Assembly (NCBI GenBank): GCA_942159475.1
Contig: OW804094.1
Location: forward strand, 46,744,966 to 46,808,965
Length of the DNA stretch: 64,000 nt
Direction of reading: 5' to 3'
Origin: Sthenelais limicola
Lineage: Eukaryota > Annelida > Polychaeta > Phyllodocida > Sigalionidae
The stretch's first letter is position 1; the number at the start of each line of letters is the position of its first letter. Below the pieces are notes generated by a model. That model did not search any database. It saw nothing but the letters and a program-made list of their open reading frames with translations, and had not been told where the DNA came from. The translations under genes and the position numbers were made by a program. Below, in pieces: positions 36,340 to 46,135 of the stretch.

Positions 36340-39300
36340 CCCTATGTGTATTGTGTATGTTTTATTTACATACATACATACATCCTCTTCGACTTGAAGG
36401 CTTGTAGCCTGTTTGTCGCTCTTTGGTTAATTTTGGTTGGGGTGGGTTCTAGACAATATGATGACGAAGATTGGGTGCACATGGGAAGGACGTTTGGATG
36501 TTTTTCCAGTGTTTGTCTAGCCTATTTTTGAAAGTGTTGATGGAGGGAGCAGTTACTATTTCATCTGAAAGGGAGTTCCAGTTGTTGATGATTCTGTGGC
36601 TGAAAGAGTTTTGGCGGAGATGAGAGTTAGAGCTTGGTTTTTTAAGTTTAAGTGAGTGACCCCTTGTCGTGGATTTGTCTATTGTGAAGAAGTCCTGTTC
36701 TATTTTGTAGTAGTGGTGGAGGATTTTATATGTTTCAATCATGTCTCCTCTGATTCTTCTGTACATTAGTGATGGTAATTTCAGTTTAAGAAGTCGTTCA
36801 TCGTAGTTTAGTTCTTCCATGCCTGGTAGTAGTTTTGTGGCTCTGCGCTGGATTTTTTCTATTGTCTCCGCATCTTTCATGTGTAGTGGGGCCCAAATTA
36901 TATTACCATATTCTAGATGTGGTCTTACCAGTGCTTTAAAAAGTGCAGCAAATGTTTCATGATTAAGGAAGGTGAAGGTCCTCCTGATCAGCCCAACTAT
37001 TTGGTTGCCTTTCTTGGCCGCATACTCAACGTGGTATCTAAATTTAAGTGTGGGGTCGATGTGTACTCCTAGATCTTTTTCAGACTGGATCTCTGTCAGG
37101 GCGGTCCTTTGGCCATTTTCAGTTGTCATTGAGTAGTTGAAATCAGGGTGGCCATTTCCGATTCTCAGTAACTTGCATTTTTGTGGGTGAAATCTCAATT
37201 ACCATTTCTTCTCCCATGTCTGAATGGAGTCGATGTCCATCTGAAGCTCTTCGCAGTCATGGATGTTTCCCACGGGTTTATATATTTTCGTGTCATCTGC
37301 AAAGAGTTTGAGTGAGCTCTTTGTGGTCTCTGTTATATCATTTATATAGGCCACAAATAAGACTGGGCCCAGTATGCTTCCTTGAGGTACCCCACTACTA
37401 AATGCCTTGTATGATGACTTACAGTTGTTGACTCTCACGCACTGTTTTCTAGTTGATAGAAAGCTTTGGATCCAACTGAGGGCCTGACCCCTTACTCCAT
37501 AGGAACGTAATTACTGTAGAAGCCTCTGGTGAGGCACACTGTCAAAGGCTTTCATAAAATCGAAGTATACAACATCTATTTTCCCCTTGTTGTCTATTGT
37601 TTTAGTCCAGTCTTCGAGGACTGTGAGAAGTTGGGTCATGCATGACCTACCTCTGACAAATCCATGCTGGTTTGGGCTGAGGAGTTTGTTTGTTTCAAGG
37701 TGTTGTACTAGTTTTTCCCTGACAAGTTTTTCCCTGAGTTTGCATGCGATACAAGTTAGACTTATAGGCCGGTAGTTTTCGACTAGTTTTTTCGACCCCT
37801 TTTTGTGGATGGCAGTTATTGTAGCCTCTTTCCATGCTTCAGGTACTACTCCATCTGCGAGTGTCCTTTTGAACAAGATGTACAATGGTACGCTCACTGA
37901 TTCAGCTACTTCTTTGAGAAGCCTCGGATGGATCCCATCTGGCCCTTGAGATTTGTTGACCTTAATATTCTTAAGGGTTTTTTTCACATCTTCCAGGGTG
38001 AAATCTATACTTTCTAGGTAGTTCTGCTCTAATTTGTCTGGTACCACAGGAACTGATTCTATGTCCTCTATGGTGAAGACACTTGCGAAGAAATCGTTGA
38101 GTGCTTCAGCTTTTTCTTTGTCACTGGTGTGTAGTTTATCTCCTACTTCAAGGTTTGGTATGCCTGGCTTTGTTTTCATTTTGGAGTTGGCGTACTTGTA
38201 AAATCCTTTTGGGTTTTGTTTGACTTCTTTGGCTAAGTTCTGTTCAAAATTGATTTTGGCTTGTCTTATAGCCCATTTAGCTTGGTTTCTGGCCTTGGAG
38301 TAGGCTTTATATTCTTTTGTCTCTTTTGTTTCCATGTAGCGCTTCCATGCCTTTCGTTTGGTTTTTACTTTATTATGGGCATTTGTGTTCATCCATACTG
38401 ATGCTTTATGACTAGGGTGTGTAGTACTACTGAGTTTCTTAGGTATGTGTTTCTCTTGGCCCTCCTTCATGGCATCAACCAATATTTCCCAACATGCGTC
38501 AACTGTTTTACCCTCAAAGCTCCTCTGCCAGTCTCTGTTGGCCAGCAATGTGTTAATGCTATCATAGTTGCCTTTGTTATATAGGTATAGTATTTTGGGG
38601 CACTTTTTTTCACAGAAGTAGCACTGGTACTGGAAGGATATGACATTGTGATGGCTGCTCCCCATGGGTGCGTCAAGTTGCAGTTCCCCTACCATACCTT
38701 CTTCGTTGGTTAGTATCAGGTCCAGAATATTAGGTTGTTGAAGGGCTCTGTGATGGGTTGGCTCTTTCACATGTTGTATTAGGAAGCAGTCTTTAATGGT
38801 CTCAAGGAACTTTGATGCTGCGTGAAGTTGACCAGTGTTTGATACTTCTTGAGTCCAGTCTATCTCTTTATAGTTGAAGTCCCCTATTATGAGGATATGG
38901 GAGCATTAGGACTATTTGCATTTTTTACAAGCTGGTTCAGGGTGTCGTTGTTTTCCTTGTCAGAATTTGGCGATCTGTAGATGCATCCTATCAGGAGAGT
39001 GTCCTCACCTGTAAGTTGGATTTCGCACCATACTGAGTCTGTGAAGGGGTGATGTGTGAGGTGCTCATTACATGATGGCTTCAATCTGGAGCTTATGTAT
39101 AGGCATACACCCCTGCTTGGGTCTTGTATACTAGCAAAACATTCATAGCCTTCTATTTGAAGTTCTGGTTCACATATGGTAAAGCGGGAGTTTTTTGGTT
39201 TTATCTCTGTTAGTCCAATAATGTCTGGTGTTCTTGATTTTACTATCATTGCTAATTCGTCTCTTTTGTTTAAAAGACTATCACAATTTGTGTATATACA

Positions 39301-39408
39301 TTTAAGACCATAGTTGTTTATTGTATCTTTAGATTGACCTTTGCAAGACAGTAGTATATATAACAGGCACATTTCGAGTACGCCTTCTACTTGAGACCGT
39401 CTGATCAA
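36340..39408 (-). mobile_element. Nearly full-length CR1-like LINE, inactivated
   Basis: On the minus strand it has a nearly complete endonuclease, RT and C-terminus, then a short 3' UTR ending near a (TATG)n microsatellite at about 36360-36384, a known type of CR1 3' terminus. Its 3' end lies within about 60 bases of the 5' break of the neighbouring LINE. The 5' limit near 39408 is where the frame is lost. Confidence 0.8.
36449..39408 (-). pseudogene. CR1-like ORF2 (endonuclease + reverse transcriptase) with one frameshift and two nonsense codons
   Basis: From 39408 down to about 38890 the frame carries the N-terminal APE endonuclease (IIGLTEIKPKN, SRGVCLYISSRL, GCIYRSPNSD). A one-base shift near 38890-38900 moves to the frame with HILIIGDFN, and this continues to 36449. 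RT motifs are YRPISLTCIACKL, GFVRGRSCMTQLL, VYFDFMKAFDSVPHQRLL, FSSGVPQGSILGP and KLFADDTKIY, followed by HLEYGNIIWAP. Two in-frame stops interrupt it: one right after QRLLQ (about 37508-37510), one after QTWEKKW (37199-37201). All three segments on either side of the stops share one frame. Confidence 0.9.
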
Positions 39409-41877
39409 AATACTGTAGCGGGATGTACTCTACTATAGCCCCAGGGAAATTTTTAACCACACGGTCTCTATTTCCCACCATATCCTCTGAGGCCCGTCGA
39501 TAAAATAGTCTACCGACAAATTGTTTACTATAGACCGATAAAAATTACCGGCATATTGTTTTACTATAGGCCGATGGAAAAAATACGAAGCAGCATACAG
39601 TTTATACAATACCGTTTATCATAGCTACATTGAATTTATAATCGAGCAGCGTAGTAGTAGCGAGCGCGTGGTTTATGTTTATTTAATGTATGTTTATTTA
39701 AGACATCTATGCAGGATGTCTTACATTTATGCAGGATGTCTTAGCCCACAAGCCGCCGCGTTGTTGCTACTATACCAACCTACATGTACAAGGAACCATG
39801 TCACAATAAATAATCTTGTATCCTGTTATATTTTCTTTAAGCGTTTGAATATTGGCATGGAGACAATATAATACAATAATTAAGATTTTAACATAAAATG
39901 GACATGTTTACTGTACATGAATTATGTAAAACATTAGAAAACATGGAGACTTCTAATTATTTGGAGAACCATACATTGTTATAGATAATTTGTTGACAAT
40001 AAAAGTTTTTAAATTTAAATGTAGATATACCAGTTTTACGATATATTATTTTAATTACTTTAATCGAAGGTTATGCTGAGCCCTGATTTGTATGTGGGTT
40101 AAGACTTTTAGAAAATGTGCAATTGGCAGCTTTACACATTAAGGAAATTTTGCTAAATTAGGCTGAAAAATGAAGAGTTTTGGGTATATATGGTTATAGT
40201 TGGTATTGTGTTGATTTAAAGTATCTGTTTTGCTATGTTAAACTGCATTTTAAAGCTTATTTTTGTTTTAAATGTGAGTTATTTAAGAGGACTAGTGGAA
40301 GTGAATTGTACATTTTTTAAAAATCTAACCCATATATTTATATTAAAGGATGTGACGATGATGGTGATACAAGATATTTAATATTACCGTGGTGTGTCAT
40401 TTGTCACGTCCGCCACGATTTTCTTAAGGATGCATTTTTCCCCCTCCCCTTTTTGTCACGCATTGCGCGCGCGTATGTTATGGGTTGAATTTTGAGGAAA
40501 TGTATAATTTGTAATGATTAAAAGCAAATTTATTTTGTTTAAATATGATGTGTTATTATATGTAAAATTGTACCTATTAAATTTATTGATTTCTTAGTTT
40601 AATAAACAATTTTTAAGAATAATTTATTCATGCGAACTGACTTTAATTATTGAATATGATTAAGAAAAACAATTGTACATTTTTTGGGGTTGAACCCACC
40701 CCCGTATTATTTCTTACCAATCTCGTATATAAGCCGACGTTGCACCGGCATAATCTTATCGATTGCTGTTTAACCAAGACGGGAAGAACGGACGGGGTGG
40801 GGGAACAGAACCAGTTTAGAAGTGCGCGGCGAGGAAATTACACAAATGGACTGAAGGAAATTTATAATAATAATATTCTATAGAAATCTATATGAATTGG
40901 TATTTGAGACATATGTAAATCATTTTTGCAAATGATTTACAAATGTACATATACCCATCTTGTATAGATTTCTATATTATATTATTATTGAAAATATTTC
41001 ACACAAAACATCTCTTTTGAAACCGTAAGTTTTTATTTGTTTAATTATGTTAAGTTTTACGTTAGACTTAGAATTTAACCATGTGGTTTCATATACACAT
41101 AAGATTATGTGAATCAAATGGTGTTTTTGAAACATAAAAACATAAAAACAAGATTGCTTGAATATAGATTTAATAGGTTTACATATTTAAGACAATATGG
41201 TATATAATACTTGAAAGATTGTTTTCATGGACAAGTACAGTAATGCATTAATGCTAAAGTTTAATAGTTTTTATTTAAGACAATATGGTACAAATACAGT
41301 ATATATATAGTATGATTATAGGAGATATGTCCAACTTAATGTTATAGGAGATATATGGGTTAGTTTTGTAGAAAATGTACAATAATATTTGAAAGTAAAC
41401 ATTGCCTTTGCGGGCAAGTACAGTAAAATCTCAATAATTATATGTCCATCATTTCCATATTTACTGGTGAAATGTATATTGGATTTCTATAGTTGTAGTT
41501 AGTTCTATATATATAACAGGATAAAAATATTATAATGATAATGAATATGATTGTAAAGGTTGAAATAATTATGGATGTTATTGGAGAACACACAGAAACT
41601 TTACTAGTTTTACATGATATTGCTATGGCGTTGTTTGTTGAATTGGTGATGTTAAGGTGTGCAGTCGTCTTAGGAATTGTTCTGGAAAAAAAGAAATAGG
41701 CTGTAGTTCGTCTGCCACATTTAATCTTAGAGTAGAAGTAATCAATTATAGTTTGAGACCCTGAGAGTTAATTTAGTGGGTATTTGAAATTACATTTATA
41801 TTGACTTTGTAATGTTATTAATAATGTCTGGTTTTTTTGTTTTTTTTAGTTTATTGTTTTAGGGATTGTACGATGAA
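39409..41877. other. AT-rich interval without recognised genes
   Basis: No conserved coding block. It contains short repeated words such as ACCGACAAATTGTTTACTATAG near 39510 and an AT-rich palindromic patch around 40900-40980 (ATTTACAAA/TTTGTAAAT and AGAAATCTATA/TATAGATTTCT types). The left end of the Polinton may lie between here and 46.1 kb. Confidence 0.45.
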
Positions 41878-42245
41878 GGCGCCCCGGGAGCGAGGTGCCC
41901 TGAGACCGAGGCGCCCTTGCTGAGACCCAAGCTTTTTGACCTAAGATCGAGGCGCTTACCCTATACATACATCGAAGCGCCCCGCCGGTGTTTAGATTAA
42001 AGTGCCTGAATGTTTAACAGAAATCAATACTAAAACTAACCCTAAACCTAACCATTAAATTGGTTGTTCTAAATCCGTAAATTGATTGTTTTAAGTTTGT
42101 AAATTGATTGTCCTAAGTTTGTAAAGAGTATCTTTAACGCTTCGATGAAAGAGGTGGGTGTCTTGATCTTAGCCCAGGCAGGGCGCCTTGGTCCCGGCGC
42201 TTGATGCTTTGATTTGATCGCTTTGATTTTGGGGCGCCTTTGTTT
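41878..42245. repeat. GC-rich block with imperfect inverted GGCGCC-bearing arms
   Basis: GAGACCGAGGCGCCC at about 41906-41920 has a matching inverted copy, GGGCGCCTTGGTCCC, at about 42181-42195 (13 of 15 matches). More GGCGCC/GCGCC words lie on both sides. The block stands out from very AT-rich surroundings and looks like a decayed foldback or MITE-like insertion. Confidence 0.45.
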
Positions 42246-42621
42246 TAACCCCGTTTTAGGTAAACAGAGCTTTTTAAACCATTTGTAAAAAAGGGAAAAA
42301 ACATACAAACAAGAATAACTTGACATATTGATTTTTACGGAATATGATGAGATGCCACTACTTACATATTGATTTTGTAAAATCAAAGTTTGTTTCTTTA
42401 ACCCCTTGTTTTAGGTAGGGACACGAAACAGGGACAGGGACCTTACCCGGGTATGAATAGATTCATTGTAAATTGATTTAATATCAATTAATATCCAATG
42501 AATATTGTTTTTTGATCGATCTTACCCTTTTAAATAACTCGCGTAGAGTGTTTAAAAATGCTTTTTAAAGAACTTGCGTAGAGTGTTGAAAAACATTTTC
42601 TGAAAACCTTTGGGTTCACTT

Positions 42622-43320
42622 CTTGAAGGAGTGTACAGTTGTGTAACCCATTCTTACACATTATACTGTTCTAGGTATAACATTAATTCCGTTTTCACTG
42701 TTTGTTTCCAAAGGGAGCAATTATTATTTTCATACATAGAAAGCGTTTTTGGAAATTGAGGTCAACCTTCTAATTTTAGGCCTAGGGTTTTGGTAGCAGG
42801 CTTTGCAGGCTGGTCCCGGGGCTATACTATAGCAAGGCCTGATATCAGTAAATAGCTAGGGCACACGTATACAAATATGTCCTGGGTAAGACCTTAAAGT
42901 GCCTTTCTGTTTCTTTTCTCTGTCTCTCTCTCCCTTCTTCTTTATCTCTATTTCCTGGGTATGATCATAAACTGCCTTCCTTTCAGCTTTTCCGCCCTTG
43001 ATATAACACTTTAAAGTGTTGATAAGGGCGTAAAGCAACCAATCTCACTCACTCACTCACTCACAAATATATTTATTACCCACGGCCAAAGCCCAAATTA
43101 CTTATGTAGGAGTGTGCCAACAAGATTTAAAAGGTGAATAACTTTTTTGTTGCACCATGCATGTAGTTTGTAAGCACACACCAATTAACTGATTTCCCTT
43201 TCTTAGACGGCGTAAAGATAGCCAGCTTTGTTGGTTTAAATCACTTATGAAGGAGTGTACAGTTGTGTAACCCATTCTTACACATTATACTGTTTTAGGT
43301 ATAACATTCATTCGGTTTTC
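42622..43320. repeat. Pair of about 75-bp direct repeats, 622 bp apart
   Basis: A segment containing GTGTACAGTTGTGTAACCC and TTACACATTATACTGTT occurs at about 42627-42700 and again at about 43253-43322 with few differences. It forms part of the duplicated landscape that continues to 45.5 kb. Confidence 0.8.
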
Positions 43321-43492
43321 ATTATCTGGTATAGCCTAGCTAAGTATAACCATCTTTTTTGACAATATATTTGCTATATGCCTGTGGTAACGCTCCCCCT
43401 TTTAAACGCAAGAAAACATCCAAAAAGTTTACCCACTGACAAGATCCCTATTAGATTTTGTTTTAGTGATTGGACATCGCCTGTAGCTGCTT

Positions 43493-44129
43493 AGGCGGAA
43501 TTTAATGCTGAAGGGAAAAAGTTGTTTTCATTATTTGGTATAGCCGCAAAAAACTTATACAAAAGATTTGTGGTCCTGGGCAATAATGTCCATCTTACAT
43601 TTGCGTGGTTTTGGGCAATAATACCCATTTTACACACATTGCGCAGTCCTGGGCAATAATGTCCATCTTACATTTTGTGGTTTTGGGGCAATAATACCCA
43701 TTTTACACACATTGCGTTGAATAATGATATCATCTTTCTTTAATATATAACAAATTTCAGTTCTGGGCAATAATATCCATCTTACATTTGGCATCAGGGA
43801 TGCTAAATAGGCGGAATTTAATGCTGAAGGGAAAAAGTTGTTTTCATTATTTGGTATAGCCGCAAAAAACTTATACAAAAGATTTGTGGTCCTGGGCAAT
43901 AATGTCCATCTTACATTTGCGTGGTTTTGGGCAATAATACCCATTTTACACACATTGCGCAGTCCTGGGCAATAATGTCCATCTTACATTTTGGGGCAAT
44001 AATACCCATTTTACACACATTGCATTGAATAATGATTTGAATAATGATATCATCTTTCTTTAATATATAACAAATTTCAGTTCTGGGCAATAATATCCAT
44101 TTTACATTTGACATCAGGGATGCTAAATG
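43493..44129. repeat. Tandem duplication of a 316-bp unit with inner short repeats
   Basis: The copy starting AGGCGGAATTTAATGCTGAA at 43493 recurs at 43809. Within each unit a shorter word (CTGGGCAATAAT followed by CCAT.TTACA) recurs four or more times. Minus-strand open frames crossing it are by-products of the repetition. Confidence 0.85.
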
Positions 44130-44688
44130 TCAGACTTTTAGCTGATTTCCAATTTTGTCAATTTCCAAGAAAATCAATACTTTTACAATTATTTATCAAC
44201 TAAATCTTTAGTTTGGTTTTACAGTTCTTTTTATTCCTTTTCTTTTTTGCCGTTTTGCAGTCCATTTTATTTCTTCCCTTTTTTCCCCAGTGTCAAATCC
44301 CAGTTAGACGTACACAGTTTCCACTATCAGAGTTTTCTTAAAGGTTTTTCAGGCGGCGAAAAGTTAAAAAGACCGGGTAGAATATTTACTGGCCGCTTAT
44401 TGGTAAAAAATCGACGCCAGAAGTGGCTGCTTACTAGTAGCGCTTTCTTACGAATAAAAAGTCAACTATGAAATTTAGAAGACAACCATACCGATTCCAA
44501 CCTTTTTTATTAAAGCCAAAACACCCCCAATGAAAGGGGATTTCCCCTTTCATACTTTTTTCTATGCTGGCTTAAGTTGTCATGCCTTGCAACACTTTAA
44601 AGTATTGCAACACTTTAAAGTATTAATGAAGGCAAACCAATTTTACTTACCCTGATTGAATTTTTAATTTCAACAAATCAAATTTTGC

Positions 44689-45520
44689 GCAATAGATGCA
44701 ATTATCACAGTTGAAACTTACAACACCGCATGAAAATTGCGTTGTTTCTCCGATATTTCTTTGTGATTGTCTTCCTCGATAATGTAAAGATTTGCACAAA
44801 AACCCAACCACACATGCACTGTTGCGGTTGTCTTACCCCTATGAAAACGTGAGGACTCGATTTTTAGTTATTCGTAGTTGCTATATCTACGATTTATTTA
44901 TATATAGACCCACGTTTTCTTTTCAGTTCCTTTGGAGACAATGGAAGTATAATAAACTTGCTTGGGTATTGTGAGCAAGATATCCTGTAAGTTTTGTCTT
45001 TGTTGGCCCTATTTAGCTCCATTTTAGCTTGCTTGGGCTATTGTGAGCAAGATATCCTGTAAGTTTTGTCTTTATTGGCCCTATTTAGCTCCATTTTAGC
45101 AAGAGCAATAGATGCAATTATCACAGTTGAAACTTACAACACCGCATGAAAATTGCGTTGTTTCTCCGATATTTCTTTGTGATTGTCTTCCTCGATAATG
45201 TAAAGATTTGCACAAAAACCCAACCACACATGCACTGTTGCGGTTGTCTTACCCCTATGAAAACGTGAGGACTCGATTTTTAGTTATTCGTAGTTGCTAT
45301 ATCTACGATTTATTTATATATAGACCCACGTTTTCTTTTCAGTTCCTTTGGAGACAATGGAAGTATAATAAACTTGCTTGGGTATTGTGAGCAAGATATC
45401 CTGTAAGTTTTATCCTTGTTGGCCCTATTTAGCTCCATTTTAGCTTGCTTGGGCTATTGTGAGCAAGATATCCTGTAAGTTTTGTCTTTATTGGCCCTAT
45501 TTAGCTCCATTTTAGCAAGA
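44689..45520. repeat. Nearly identical tandem duplication of a 416-bp unit
   Basis: Copies at 44689-45104 and 45105-45520 differ at only a few positions (for example TTTTGTCTTTG versus TTTTATCCTTG near 44993/45409). Each copy contains a further 71-bp internal duplication starting CTTGCTTGGG (44957 and 45028; 45373 and 45444). The near identity indicates a very recent event or gene conversion. Confidence 0.95.
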
Positions 45521-45590
45521 GTCAATTGATCTTGAACTTACATCGCATAAAAATTGCGTTTCTGTCCTTTTCTAATTATTTCAGTTGGAA

Positions 45591-45845
45591 CACACACACA
45601 CACACACACACACTATTCTTACATGTGTTTACATTTACATCAAATTTCAATGTATGACTAGCATTTCCATCATCTCCCTAGTTGTTTCAACCCACTTGTT
45701 TTAACGGTGATTAACTTACCAAAAAAAAAACCCCACAAACACTGCCGTTTTATCCAACAGTTGATCCTAACTATTCTTACACGTGTCTACATTTACAACA
45801 TGTATGACCATCATTCCCATCATCTTGCTACTTGTTCCATCCCAT
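45591..45845. repeat. (CA)n tract and a diverged 80-90 bp direct repeat
   Basis: The CA microsatellite at 45591-45613 is followed by a segment (CTATTCTTACA...CATTTACA...TGTATGAC...CCATCATC) that recurs with changes at about 45771-45845. Confidence 0.7.
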
Positions 45846-46135
45846 GCAAAATCGCAGGACACTGCAGAGTATTTTCCAGGAATTTGGGAACAAAAATATT
45901 CTTGATTTCCTACGGGAAACCAAATTGTAACCTAAATAAAACCTGACTTTGTTAGGTTAAACCCTGTTTTATGAAATAGGAAATTTTACAGAATAAAATA
46001 ATAAAACCACCATATATATATATTTGCCCACCATATATTTGCCAACTTTTAATTACTATTAGCGGAGGTGACCAAACCAAACTAAACCAAATTAAACTAA
46101 ATGTCACTATGATTATAAAAAAGAATAGTTATTAC

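Noticed and set aside
39430..42830. Inverted TATAGCCCCrGGGA words at about 39435 and 42815 as Polinton terminal repeats
   Set aside because: Match is only about 14 bases, both copies are on the left side of the element, and the true right end is not in the window.
43630..44114. Minus-strand frames with repeated KMGII/WTLLPRT words
   Set aside because: The repeats in the peptide are a by-product of the tandem DNA repeat; both copies change frame relative to each other.
44792..45390. Two identical 60-codon plus-strand frames
   Set aside because: They are identical only because they lie in the 416-bp tandem duplication; no family resemblance.
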